From the NCBI GenBank assembly GCA_024998685.1, contig JACOEH010000001.1, positions 62,001 to 126,000 of the forward strand: a DNA stretch of 64,000 nt. The letters are read 5' to 3'. Each line of letters begins with the position of its first letter. The first letter of the stretch is position 1. Origin of the DNA: Nitrospira sp. (GTDB taxonomy: Bacteria > Nitrospirota > Nitrospiria > Nitrospirales > Nitrospiraceae). Position numbers and translations under genes: made by a program. Below are positions 54,395 to 63,569 of this stretch, one piece after another. The notes below the pieces were generated by a model. It worked only from the letters and a program-made list of their open reading frames with translations, ran no database searches and had not been told where the DNA came from.

Positions 54395-54572
54395 AATGCA
54401 TACCGTAAGCTAGGGACAAATTCAGTACACTCATAGCGGAAGGAAGGTGATTCGCAAGTACGGTGGTCTGCGCCCTTGAGAACAGGCAACGAGATGCATC
54501 ACTGAAAAGGACTGCATCGTGACAGTGCTAAGCCGGAGCGCGCACGGTTGCTTCCGGCAGACCGTACATCGC

Positions 54573-54779
54573 TCACGCAGCTTCGCTTTCGTATCGGCGG
54601 CGTTCGGAGCCGGGCGAGACTCTCTGCCGTGAGATCACCCGCCGATTCTTATTGATGACATCGTCACCGATCATCCCACAATTGATACAGCGCCACCCAT
54701 GAAAGTCCGACGTCGAACCAGTTTGCACCGCGAAGCTGTCGTCACTGACGGCGAGGCCGTTGCATCGTAAGCAATTCAT
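54573..54779 (-). CDS. Small zinc-ribbon-like protein
   Basis: 68 residues. CLRC near the start and CINC about 30 residues later form a four-Cys zinc ribbon; the C-terminus is rich in Arg (NRRVISRQRVSPGSERRRYE), suggesting nucleic-acid contact. The ATG overlaps the stop of the preceding gene (54776-55090) by four bases. Family not known to me. Confidence 0.55.
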   Translation of the reverse strand: MNCLRCNGLAVSDDSFAVQTGSTSDFHGWRCINCGMIGDDVINKNRRVISRQRVSPGSERRRYESEAA

Positions 54780-55090
54780 CTGGCATCTCCTAGTAGAACG
54801 TCAATATCCATCCGAGACGGTTGTGGAGTCTCCGATGCGGCATGAGCCATGCGCTGCACTCGTGTGGCTCGCAGCAATGCCGTCCCGTCCTGGAACCCCA
54901 GCACGTATCGTCTGAGGACCTCGGGAAAACACAGTTGATAGTTGTCGGTGTGGTCAGTACCCATGAGGGCATCTCGCAAGCCATCTGCTTCTGCGCGCCA
55001 CTCGTCTATCTCCGATTCGCTGCGGGCCTGTGCAGATTGCCTTCGACACCACTCAATCCGAACACTGATGGGGTGCTTTGTTTGTTTCAT
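54776..55090 (-). CDS. Conserved-looking hypothetical protein, 104 aa
   Basis: Charged, helical N-terminal half (IEWCRRQSAQARSESEIDEW, RAEADGLRDALMG) and a second part with LCFPEVLRRYVLGFQDGTAL. No domain assigned, no signal peptide. ATGA overlap with the zinc-ribbon gene makes a two-gene unit; a ribosome site GCAAGAGGTG precedes the start. Confidence 0.5.
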   Translation of the reverse strand: MKQTKHPISVRIEWCRRQSAQARSESEIDEWRAEADGLRDALMGTDHTDNYQLCFPEVLRRYVLGFQDGTALLRATRVQRMAHAASETPQPSRMDIDVLLGDAR

Positions 55091-55397
55091 GCTTCACCTC
55101 TTGCAATTCAAGACTTGTCATTCAAGTATGTGCAGCAGCAAGTTGAATGCCATGAGGGAATGCGAGCCGTCATATCGTGGTTCTGTTCAATCGAAAAATT
55201 ATTATTCACGTATTTCTAATGACTTACGGCAATAGGCCATATCAGTACATGCGAACAGTATGGATAGCATAGCATTGGCCGAACTGAAGGATGTGAAGGA
55301 TATAAAGTCTACTGTTTCGTCATGATACTGGGAACAACCCTAGGAGAAATGTCCGGGGCTGAAGGGGTATCGACTGCTCTCATTGAAGATTGCCCGA
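55091..55397. other. Intergenic region
   Basis: 307 bases, AT-rich around 55190-55215, upstream of the leftward two-gene unit and downstream of the broken transporter. It probably holds the promoter of the two-gene unit. No gene seen. Confidence 0.4.
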
Positions 55398-56281
55398 TCA
55401 GCCCAACAACATCGCAGCTAATCGAGGCAGCCAGGGAAGCATCACGACAGCGAGGCAAATGGAGAGGGCCACAATGGAAGCGACCGGTTCCTCATCGAGT
55501 CGCGTTTCAGCGGCGAAGATCACGGAGCCGACTGCCGACGGCATTGCCGCTACAAGGACCACGACGGCTCGTTCTATTCCCGTCAATCCAAGCAACCATA
55601 CCGCCGCCAAGCCGAACCCAGTATGGTCAACCGCGCGGTCCGCCGGATCGCTGAGAAACTGATCCACAGTCCGAGCACGAAACTGGCGAGCGGCGTCGTG
55701 GTGACGTGCAATGGCTTGAGGACTTCAAGCAGCCAGGGAGGGAGATGATGCCCGGAAAACTTCACGAAGAGAATGCAAACCAGGGCCCATAACGGCGGCG
55801 ATGACAGGAAGCGGATTGCAGTGGGCCTGGGTGCAGCGGACTGTGTGCCGTGCCAAACGGCCAGCCCGTAAAGAACGGTCAGAGTCAGCATGGTTTGTCC
55901 GAGGTCAAAGAGCACCGCCTGAGTCAATCCTTCTTCGCCGAACGTGGCGAGGATGACGGGAAAGGCAAAATACACGGAATTGATCGAACCGGTGGTCAAT
56001 ACGAACCCGCCTTGCGTTTGACGTGGAAGTTGCAGCAGGCGGGCAAGTTGCCAAGAGCCGACGACGATCGGGAGTGTGATGAGACAAGCGGCCAGCGGAA
56101 GTTTCCAAGCTGTCGATGCAAGGGGCACCCGATCGAGAGAAACGAGAATCGTCGAGGGCAGACTGACGGAAAACACGAACGTCGCCAGCCGTTCAGCGGG
56201 AGTGTTCGTCAGCACGGCAAGGGCCCGGAGCAAGATGCCGATAACGAAGATTGCGATGAAGATTTGAAGGGAAGACGGCAT
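55398..56281 (-). pseudogene. AEC-family (auxin efflux carrier) transporter, frameshifted
   Basis: The first frame (56281 to 55583) gives 232 residues with AEC-type helices and VLGLWISFSAIRRTARLTIL, then goes off to a stop. The next frame (to 55398) supplies the missing end: GLAAVWLLGLTGIERAVVVL and AAMPSAVGSVIFAAETRLDE, typical of the last helices of AEC carriers. Joined length about 295 residues fits the family. The shift lies near 55620-55645. Unless it is a sequencing error the gene is inactive. Confidence 0.75.
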
Positions 56282-56442
56282 GGCGGCCGATGGATCGGAA
56301 GAGTATGATGCGTTGCTCCGGACATAGATACAACTGTCCCAGCGAATAGGACTCGGTTAGGCCAGACTGATGACTCTGCCACGGCGCGAAGCAGGGCGAG
56401 AGGTGAGGAAATGAGAGCGGTCTGGTTGACTGGAGGGCAAAT

Positions 56443-57024
56443 ATGAAGCGTGATCCAAAGGCATCTGCGTTTGTTGTGCTGAGTCTGGCCCTATCCTGGG
56501 CATCCGCACCCATTCAGGTCTCGGCCAAGGTTCAAGTGTTACCGGAGACGACATTGTTGATGGAGAGGAAGAAGGTCACGCAACAAAATGAGATTCTGCG
56601 TCATCCGGTTGTAACAGATTTGCTTGCGGCATTTGAACGTGCGGAAGCGGCGCTGAAAAAAGAGGATATCGATGCGCTCATGCAGTTTTATGCGTCCTCG
56701 TATGACTACCATGGGTTGAAAGGGGACGACGTGCGTCGAGTATGGACCGAAGTGTTCGAACACTACAAAGCCGTGGAATCACTTCATTTATTTTCCGATA
56801 TCAAGGTCACGCAGGTGAATAATGACGTTCGCGCGGAAGTGACCTGTACGGGCGGGTTGTACGGTACTGACGAACATTCTGGAGATCGAGTCACCCTCGA
56901 CAGCTGGTTTCGGGAAGTCCACTACCTGGTGAAGGAGGGCGAAGCCTGGCGATTTCTTGGCAATGCCGGAAATGTGCCGGCTGCTGCTCCCTTTGCCTCG
57001 GCTCCGCACCATCCGCTGTTTTGA
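56443..57024 (+). CDS. Exported NTF2-like (SnoaL-type) protein
   Basis: 193 residues. Signal peptide, then a domain with LLAAFERAEAALKKEDIDAL, MQFYASSYDYHGLKGDDVRR and WFREVHYLVKEGEAWRFLGN, the cone-shaped NTF2-like fold used for ligand binding. Tail ends SAPHHPLF. TGGAGGG precedes ATG. Function unknown. Confidence 0.7.
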   Translation: MKRDPKASAFVVLSLALSWASAPIQVSAKVQVLPETTLLMERKKVTQQNEILRHPVVTDLLAAFERAEAALKKEDIDALMQFYASSYDYHGLKGDDVRRVWTEVFEHYKAVESLHLFSDIKVTQVNNDVRAEVTCTGGLYGTDEHSGDRVTLDSWFREVHYLVKEGEAWRFLGNAGNVPAAAPFASAPHHPLF

Positions 57025-57153
57025 TCCGCGCGAAAAGGCCCGCAAGACGCCCATAGAGCCGGTGAAGGCAAACGGAATCACCGTGGAAATCAGGAAGACG
57101 GGCAACGGTCTTTTCTGGTAGACTCCACCGGTCACCATGACGGAGGAATCACA

Positions 57154-57423
57154 GTGGAATACGAACTCCCCAAGAAAGCCCTGGAGGCGCTGTCGCAAGG
57201 CGATAGAAACGAAGCGATTGAACAGGTTCGGCTTGAGAGAAACATCAGCCGGGAGGAAGCCAGAGAGCTGGTCGCGTCCTTTATCCTTGCGCAACCTTCT
57301 CAGTATCGGAGAATGAAAGACAGCCAGTCGGAAACACAATGGGGTCTCATGCGCTGGTTGATCCTGTTCCAAGCCATCGCAGTCGCGATCGGGTACTTCC
57401 TCTTTTTCCGAGACCAATGGTGA
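57154..57423 (+). CDS. Small membrane-anchored protein with L7/L12-like helix pair
   Basis: 89 residues, GTG start with GGAGG eight bases upstream. LPKKALEALSQGDRNEAIEQ, VRLERNISREEARELVASFI resembles the ribosomal L7/L12 C-terminal-like helical motif seen in small bacterial proteins; one transmembrane helix, WLILFQAIAVAIGYFLFF, closes it. Role unknown. Confidence 0.62.
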   Translation: MEYELPKKALEALSQGDRNEAIEQVRLERNISREEARELVASFILAQPSQYRRMKDSQSETQWGLMRWLILFQAIAVAIGYFLFFRDQW

Positions 57424-57703
57424 GCTAACTTGCTGCAAGCAGCCGTTCCCGACTAAGGTTGTAACTTTCCTCCGTTGAGAACTCTCTTCATGGCTCCTCT
57501 TTGACGGATAACAAAAAGCAAGCGAACTATCTCCAACTCCTCTTAATACCCTTTTAATACTCCTCCTTCGTTATGTTGCATTTGACCACCATGGTTCTCC
57601 GCTGACGTGGCGTAACGCGACAGTGAACAGGGTAAGGCTATCTGATAGCCCATGCTATGCATGGCATGCACCCTGCTGCGAATTGTCCTAACGAAAGGAT
57701 GTT

Positions 57704-60547
57704 ATGCGGATTGAGAGGACAAGAGCGGCACCTCGTGAAGTGAGGAGGGCGACAGCCTGGTATGCCCGGCCGGCAGAAGCTCTGGCTGATGAACTGCTGA
57801 CAGACCTCGACGCGGGTTTGAATAGCGATGAAGCGGCACGCCGGCGAACCGAAGAAGGACTCAACGAATTACCTGAAGCTTCTCCTCCCTCGCTGCTGAA
57901 ACTCTTTTTCTCGCAGTTCTCAAGCCTTCTCGTGTGGGTGTTGATCGGGGCGGCCGTTGTGTCCGGTTTGTTGGAAGACTGGATCGATGCGGCGGCGATT
58001 CTGGCCATCGTGTTTCTCAACGGTGTGCTGGGGTTTGCGCAGGAATTCCGAGCCGAGCGATCGCTGGCGGCGCTGCGCAAGATGTCGGTCGCGATGGCCC
58101 GCGTCATTCGCGCGGGCGCGCTGCAGTCCATTCCGGCACGAGAACTGGTCAGAGGAGACGTGATCGCCCTGGAGGCGGGCGATCGTATTCCGGCGGATTC
58201 ACGCTTGTTCTACACAACGAACTTCCAAGCTCAAGAAGCCTCACTCACCGGCGAATCGACGCCTGTACAAAAACAGGCGGACCTGCTCGATACCACCGAG
58301 GTCCCGCTCGCCGATCAACGCAACATGGTCTTCATGGGCACCGTGGCCGTCTCCGGCAAGGCCCGTGCGGCGGTAGTGGCGACAGGTTTTGACACGGAAC
58401 TGGGCCGGATCGCCGCCATGATCCAGAAGGCCTCGGAGGAAGAGCGTACCGAAACACCGCTGCAACGTCGGTTGGAACAATTCGGCTATACGCTCCTGTG
58501 GCTGGCGCTCGGCGTCGTCACGGTGGTGTTCGCTCTCGGGTATCTCCGAGGGGAACCGCTGGTGGAGATGTTTCTCATATCCGTGAGCCTCGCTGTGGCG
58601 GCTGTGCCCGAAGGTCTTACCGCTGTCGTCACGATTACACTGGCCTTGGGTGTGACGAGGATGGCCAAGCGACATGCGTTGATTCGTAAACTTCCCGCAG
58701 TCGAAACGCTGGGTTCTGCCACAGTGATCTGCACCGACAAGACCGGCACCTTGACGAAGAATGAGATGACGGTGACGCGTGTGATCATGGACGACTCTCA
58801 CTTCGAAGTGACCGGCGAGGGATACGAACCGAAAGGGGAAATCCGGGGAAGCAGTGCTGAGCCAAAAGTCCTGAGTGCTGAGTTTTCAAGTCAAGGATTC
58901 GATCGTTACTCTGATAACTCAGGACTCAGGACTCAGGACTCAGCACTTCCCACTGGTCTGCGTGACCTTCTGACTGCCGCGGCGCTGTGCAACGGCGCGA
59001 CATTGCAACAAGAGAACGGAACCTGGCGGATCATCGGCGATCCGACGGAAGGCGCGCTGCTCGTGGCGGCGGCGAAGGCCGGTCTCACGAAGGCTGAGTT
59101 GGAGCGCCGGGCGCCGCTGGACAGGGAAGTTCCGTTCGATGCCGAGCGGAAGATGATGACGATCGTCCGCCGAACGGAGCAGGGCCGCATGGCTTACTGC
59201 AAAGGCGCACCCGATGTCTTGCTGAAACGTTGCGCTGCGCGTCTCACGTTGGATGGCCGGACTGAGGCATTGGACGACGAGCATCGGCGGCGGATCGGCG
59301 AAGCCGACACGTTGTTGGCGCAACAAGCCCTCCGCGTACTGGGCGTCGCGTATAGGCCCCTTGGCCAACCGTCGAGTACGGATGAAGACCTTGAGCGCGA
59401 TTTGATCTTTCTCGGCCTCTTCGCGATGAAGGATCCCTTGCGGCCCGAGGCGACAGAGGCGATTCGTCTCTGTCGGGGTGCAGGCATCCGTACCTCCATG
59501 ATCACAGGTGATCACAAGGAGACGGCGATCGCAATCGCTCGCGAATTGGGCCTGTATCGCGACGACGGGATGGCGTTGTCCGGGTCAGAGCTGGATAGCT
59601 TGACCGACGAGCAATTGATGCAACGTGTCGAGCGCGTGAGCGTGTACGCCCGGGTGTCGGCGGAGCACAAGCTCCGGATCGTCCAGGCCTGGAAGCGGAA
59701 CGGGGCCATTGTCGCCATGACCGGTGACGGGGTCAACGACGCGCCGGCCATCAAAGCGGCCGATATAGGCGTGGCAATGGGGATGGCCGGCACCGACGTG
59801 ACAAAAGAAGCTTCGGACATGGTGGTGACGGACGACAACTTCGCCTCGATCGCCGCAGCGGTCGAGGAAGGCAGGGGCATCTTCGACAACATCAGGAAGG
59901 CGGTGCATTTTCTCCTGTCGTGCAACGTCAGCGAAGTGTTGGTCATGCTCTTTGCCGCATTGCTGGGCTTGCCGCTGCCCCTCTTGCCGATCCAGATCCT
60001 CTGGATGAATCTTGTCACGGACGGTTTTCCAGCCCTGGCCTTGGCCGTGGATCCGAAGGCGCCCGATCTCATGAGCCAGCCACCTCGCCGCCCCGACGAC
60101 CGGCTCTTCGACCGAACCCGTTTCCTGTCGATCGGCGGCGAAGGCTTGATGTTGGCTCTTGTCGCCTTGGGCACATTCAGCGCGAGTCTCTTTGTCTGGC
60201 ATCAGAGTATCGAGCAAGCACGAACAGTGACCTTTACCGTCATGGTGCTCGTGCAACTCGTGCATGCATTCAACTCCCGAAGTGATCATTTGTCACTCTT
60301 CCAACTGGGGATGACCACCAATCGCGCACTCATCTGGGCATTTCTTCTGTCGCTCGCGATGCAACTGGCCGTGCTGACGATCCCCGCCGCGACATCGGTT
60401 TTCAAAGTCGCCCCCTTACCTCTCGAGGATTGGGAACTCATGGCGTTCATGGGGCTGGTCCCCCTCGTCGCAATGGAAGTAGTCAAATGGCTGAGGCGCC
60501 GGCAAAATGATAAGACGGGGACAGGATGTAAGTCGGCTAGCGCTTAG
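57704..60547 (+). CDS. P2-type cation-transporting ATPase with in-frame repeat insertion
   Basis: 947 residues. N-terminal cation-ATPase domain, actuator motif LTGEST, phosphorylation motif [16 protein letters not shown], hinge [20 protein letters not shown], and C-terminal helices ([20 protein letters not shown]). Resembles Ca2+ and other P2 pumps; the exported ion cannot be fixed. Residues about 384-415, directly after the conserved [10 protein letters not shown] of the nucleotide-binding domain, are encoded by a palindromic repeat and look foreign. The 3' end overlaps lpdA by eleven bases, convergent. Confidence 0.92.
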   Translation: MRIERTRAAPREVRRATAWYARPAEALADELLTDLDAGLNSDEAARRRTEEGLNELPEASPPSLLKLFFSQFSSLLVWVLIGAAVVSGLLEDWIDAAAILAIVFLNGVLGFAQEFRAERSLAALRKMSVAMARVIRAGALQSIPARELVRGDVIALEAGDRIPADSRLFYTTNFQAQEASLTGESTPVQKQADLLDTTEVPLADQRNMVFMGTVAVSGKARAAVVATGFDTELGRIAAMIQKASEEERTETPLQRRLEQFGYTLLWLALGVVTVVFALGYLRGEPLVEMFLISVSLAVAAVPEGLTAVVTITLALGVTRMAKRHALIRKLPAVETLGSATVICTDKTGTLTKNEMTVTRVIMDDSHFEVTGEGYEPKGEIRGSSAEPKVLSAEFSSQGFDRYSDNSGLRTQDSALPTGLRDLLTAAALCNGATLQQENGTWRIIGDPTEGALLVAAAKAGLTKAELERRAPLDREVPFDAERKMMTIVRRTEQGRMAYCKGAPDVLLKRCAARLTLDGRTEALDDEHRRRIGEADTLLAQQALRVLGVAYRPLGQPSSTDEDLERDLIFLGLFAMKDPLRPEATEAIRLCRGAGIRTSMITGDHKETAIAIARELGLYRDDGMALSGSELDSLTDEQLMQRVERVSVYARVSAEHKLRIVQAWKRNGAIVAMTGDGVNDAPAIKAADIGVAMGMAGTDVTKEASDMVVTDDNFASIAAAVEEGRGIFDNIRKAVHFLLSCNVSEVLVMLFAALLGLPLPLLPIQILWMNLVTDGFPALALAVDPKAPDLMSQPPRRPDDRLFDRTRFLSIGGEGLMLALVALGTFSASLFVWHQSIEQARTVTFTVMVLVQLVHAFNSRSDHLSLFQLGMTTNRALIWAFLLSLAMQLAVLTIPAATSVFKVAPLPLEDWELMAFMGLVPLVAMEVVKWLRRRQNDKTGTGCKSASA
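58853..58948. repeat. 7-nt-period palindromic element inside the ATPase gene
   Basis: Left arm AGTGCTGAG at 58853 and GTCCTGAGTGCTGAG at 58868-58882; right arm at 58918-58948 made of tandem CTCAGGA units ending CTCAGCACTT. The arms are largely reverse complements over about 30 bases, with a spacer of about 35. The whole insert keeps the reading frame open and adds roughly 32-34 residues. Confidence 0.8.
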
Positions 60548-61952
60548 GTGTGTAAATGTGCGTCGCTTGTCCGTGAAAGAGTTCCGCCGCCTCCATGACC
60601 GTCTCGCTTAATGTCGGATGCGGATGAATTGAAGCCGCCAGGTCTTCGGCGACCGCCCCCATCTCCACCGCCAAAACGCCTTCCGCAATCAACTCTCCTG
60701 CCCCCGCTCCACACAATCCCACACCGAGAATTCGCCCGGACTCGGCATCGCACACCAATTTGGTCAGACCGTCGTTGCGGCCCACGGTGGCGGCTCGACC
60801 TGAAGCCGCCCAGGGAAAGCGCGTCACCTTGACCGCTTGTCCCGCAGCGTTGGCGGCTTCTTCCGTCAGGCCGCACCAGGCGATTTCGGGATCGGTGAAG
60901 ACGACGGCTGGAATAGCGGCAGGATCGAAGACCGCCTGTTTGCCGGCAATCACTCCGGCCGCGACCAATCCTTCGTGCGTGGCCTTGTGCGCAAGCATCG
61001 GTTCTCCAACGACGTCGCCGATCGCCAAGATGGTCGGCTCGGCGGTGCGTAATTGACGATCGACCTGCACGAACCCTTTCTCCGAGATTGCGACTTTGGT
61101 GTGTTCGAGTCCGAGGTGCTCCGTGTTCGCTCGGCGTCCCACCGCGATGAGCACCCGATCGAAAGTCTCTGTGCCGGCCCCGTCAGGTCCCGTCAGCGTC
61201 GCCGCGATACCGTCTTGGCGCGGTTCCAGTTTCTCCACCTTCGTATTCAGTCTGATCGCCTTGAACCGCCGCTGCAGGCGCTGCTGCAACGGCCTCACGA
61301 GATCCGGATCGGCACCGTTGAGCAGACGCGGCAGCATCTCTACGACCGTCACTTCGGATCCGAGAGCCTCATAGACGGTGCCCAACTCCAGCCCGATGTA
61401 TCCACCGCCCACGACAAGCAAGCGGGCGGGAACGCCGGGCAAGTCGAGCGCACCGGTGGAATCCATCACTCGGGGATCATCGAGCTTGAGCGACCCTGGA
61501 ACGACCGGGCGTGAGCCGGTGGCGAGGATCGTATGCGCACAGGAAAGCGTTTTCGTACCGTCGGGACCGGATAATGTCAGTGTCGTGGGATTCGTGAACG
61601 TTGCCCGCGCTTGGAACAGGTCTACCTTGCGGCTGTTCGCCAGCGTCCGCACACCCTTGGTCAGTTTGCCGATGACGCCCTTCGTCCGTTCACGAAGCGT
61701 GTCGAGATCGATCTTGGGTTTCTCAAAATGAATTCCCCAGCCCTCCGCGTCTGCTGCGTCGGTAACCAGCTTGGCTGCATGGAGCAACGCTTTCGAGGGA
61801 ATACACCCCCGCAGAAGACAGACGCCTCCCAGTTGCGGTTCGAGGTCGATCAACGCGGCGCGCAGGCCTAGATCCGCTGCATGGAAGGCGGCGGCGTAGC
61901 CGCCTGGGCCCGCGCCGATCACGGCCACGTCATAGTGGTTTGTCTCGTTCAT
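60537..61952 (-). CDS. lpdA: Dihydrolipoyl dehydrogenase (E3)
   Basis: 471 residues. FAD site YDVAVIGAGPGGYAAAFHAA, redox pair GGVCLLRGCIPSKALLHAA, NAD site RLLVVGGGYIGLELGTVYEA, and a His-Pro dyad near the C-terminus (SIHPHPTLSE). Start ATG 61952 (MNETNHYD) fits the family; the frame is open 39 codons further, but those codons are the 9-nt repeat. Third gene of aceE-aceF-lpdA; regenerates lipoamide with NAD+. Confidence 0.93.
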   Translation of the reverse strand: MNETNHYDVAVIGAGPGGYAAAFHAADLGLRAALIDLEPQLGGVCLLRGCIPSKALLHAAKLVTDAADAEGWGIHFEKPKIDLDTLRERTKGVIGKLTKGVRTLANSRKVDLFQARATFTNPTTLTLSGPDGTKTLSCAHTILATGSRPVVPGSLKLDDPRVMDSTGALDLPGVPARLLVVGGGYIGLELGTVYEALGSEVTVVEMLPRLLNGADPDLVRPLQQRLQRRFKAIRLNTKVEKLEPRQDGIAATLTGPDGAGTETFDRVLIAVGRRANTEHLGLEHTKVAISEKGFVQVDRQLRTAEPTILAIGDVVGEPMLAHKATHEGLVAAGVIAGKQAVFDPAAIPAVVFTDPEIAWCGLTEEAANAAGQAVKVTRFPWAASGRAATVGRNDGLTKLVCDAESGRILGVGLCGAGAGELIAEGVLAVEMGAVAEDLAASIHPHPTLSETVMEAAELFHGQATHIYTPKR

Positions 61953-62089
61953 CTGGTCTTTCTTGTCTATCTCGTCTTTCTGGTCTATCTCGGTCTCGTC
62001 CTGGCTTACTATCGCAAATCTCACAACTTCTTCAGCGCCATTATCTGTGTTGCCACGGTCATCTATCAACCAGACAGACCGGACAGACT
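61939..62089. repeat. Two-armed 9-nt-period repeat, copy C, between aceF and lpdA
   Basis: Seven T/C-rich nonamers from 61939 (TTTGTCTCG, TTCATCTGG, TCTTTCTTG, TCTATCTCG twice) and, after a spacer of about 60 bases, purine-rich nonamers CTATCAACC, AGACAGACC and GGACAGACT at 62063-62089. The left arm runs into the first codons of lpdA. It fills the only gap between aceF and lpdA. Confidence 0.75.
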
Positions 62090-62090
62090 T

Positions 62091-63443
62091 TTAGAGTCCC
62101 AAAAACATCGCCTGAAAGTCTTCCAACGCTTTGGCGATTTCGTTGGTAAAACGCGCGCCGACCGCTCCATCCACCAGACGATGATCGTAGGCCACGCACA
62201 ATTGCAAGACCCGGCGGGGCACGAATTGGCCGTCGCGATACACCGGCATCATGCGGGCCTTCCCGACGCCCAAGATACCGACTTGTGGCGCATTGATGAT
62301 CGGAGTGAACGGACCGGAGCCGAGCCCACCCATGTTGCTCACGGTAAACGTGGCGCCGCGCAACTCTTCCAGCTTCACCTCGCGTTGACGCGTGCGTTCC
62401 GCCAGATCAGCGAGCTCGACGGAAATTTGAAACAGGTCTTTATGGTCCACGTCATGGACCACCGGCACGATCAATCCCGCGGGCGTATCCACGGCGACGC
62501 CGATGTTGTAATAGTCCTTGTAGATCACTTCGCCGCCGGTGAGGTCGAGGGCGGCGTTCAACTGCGGATACCGCTTCAGAGCGTGGACGACGGCTTTGAT
62601 GATGAGGCTGGTGAGCGTCAGTGTCGCGCCTTTCTTCTTGAAGTCGAGCACGTAGCGTTTGTGCAGCTCCATCAGATCGGTGATGTCGGCATCCTGAAAT
62701 TGATGAACGTGAGGAATGGTCGTCCAAGACTGCGTCATGTTCGCCGCAATCTTCCGCCGCAGTGACGGGAGAGGCTCGCGGCGCTCCGTGCCGTACGTCG
62801 TGGTAAAGACGCCGCCCGATCCGGAAGGCCCGGCGGCAACGCCGCTGCGCCTGGTTCGTTCACGAACAAAGGCTTTGACATCATCGGCCGTAATCCGACC
62901 GCCGGCTTCAGAGCCTTTCACTTGCGTCAGATCCACGCTCAATTCGCGGGCAAGCCGGCGCACCGACGGAGGCGCAGGGATGGCGGCTCCGTCGGACGAC
63001 GAGGAAGGCGTTGCAGCCATCTTGTCCTTAGGCGGTGAGGGCGACGGCTTCTCCGCTTCCTGTGAAGCTGTTGTGGAAGGTTCAGTCGGCGGCGCGTCCC
63101 GTCCTTCCACGGCCTCCGCATGGGCCGATTCGACGACAGCCGGCCGTTGCGGGGCTGGAGCAACGGCTGGCTTATGCGGCGTCGGCGTCGTGGCCGACCG
63201 ACCTGCGCCCTCTGCACCGTCCAGTTCGACGAGGGCTTGCCCGACCTTCACGTGATCTCCCTCGCGGACCAGCAAGCGTACAACTGTACCGGCTCCCGGC
63301 GCCGGTACCGGAATCGTGGCCTTGTCGGTCTCCAACTCGATCAACGCTTGGCCTTCGCTGACCTGATCGCCTTCGTGGACCAGGACCATGACGACATCGC
63401 CGCCTTCGATTCCTTCAGCGAGAAACGGTAGTTCCACTTTCAT
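62091..63443 (-). CDS. aceF: Dihydrolipoamide acetyltransferase (E2)
   Basis: 450 residues. One lipoyl domain (LIELETDKATIPVPAPGAG, Lys in TDKA), Pro/Ala-rich linker (about 80-150), peripheral-subunit-binding domain (PSVRRLARELSVDLTQVKGS), and the catalytic domain with YDHRLVDGAVGARF at the C-terminus (His and Asp of DHRLVDG). Transfers acetyl from the E1 product to CoA. Only one lipoyl domain, while many AceF proteins with a homodimeric E1 have two or three. Confidence 0.93.
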   Translation of the reverse strand: MKVELPFLAEGIEGGDVVMVLVHEGDQVSEGQALIELETDKATIPVPAPGAGTVVRLLVREGDHVKVGQALVELDGAEGAGRSATTPTPHKPAVAPAPQRPAVVESAHAEAVEGRDAPPTEPSTTASQEAEKPSPSPPKDKMAATPSSSSDGAAIPAPPSVRRLARELSVDLTQVKGSEAGGRITADDVKAFVRERTRRSGVAAGPSGSGGVFTTTYGTERREPLPSLRRKIAANMTQSWTTIPHVHQFQDADITDLMELHKRYVLDFKKKGATLTLTSLIIKAVVHALKRYPQLNAALDLTGGEVIYKDYYNIGVAVDTPAGLIVPVVHDVDHKDLFQISVELADLAERTRQREVKLEELRGATFTVSNMGGLGSGPFTPIINAPQVGILGVGKARMMPVYRDGQFVPRRVLQLCVAYDHRLVDGAVGARFTNEIAKALEDFQAMFLGL

Positions 63444-63450
63444 AGCTCAG

Positions 63451-63565
63451 TCTCGTCTCGGTCTTGTTTGTCCCGTTTGTTTGGTTAAGTGGAGTCCTCG
63501 GCATTCTGGATCTCCAATCTGATAAACCGATTAACCCAGATAAACCGAACAGGCCGGATAGACTT
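63451..63565. repeat. Two-armed 9-nt-period repeat, copy D, between aceE and aceF
   Basis: T/C-rich arm at about 63451-63486 (TCTCGTCTC, GGTCTTGTT, TGTCCCGTT, TGTTTGGTT), a 34-base spacer, then purine-rich nonamers at 63521-63565: GATAAACCG occurs twice, with ATTAACCCA, AACAGGCCG and GATAGACTT. Fills the whole intergenic gap of this operon joint. Confidence 0.75.
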
Positions 63566-63569
63566 CTCG

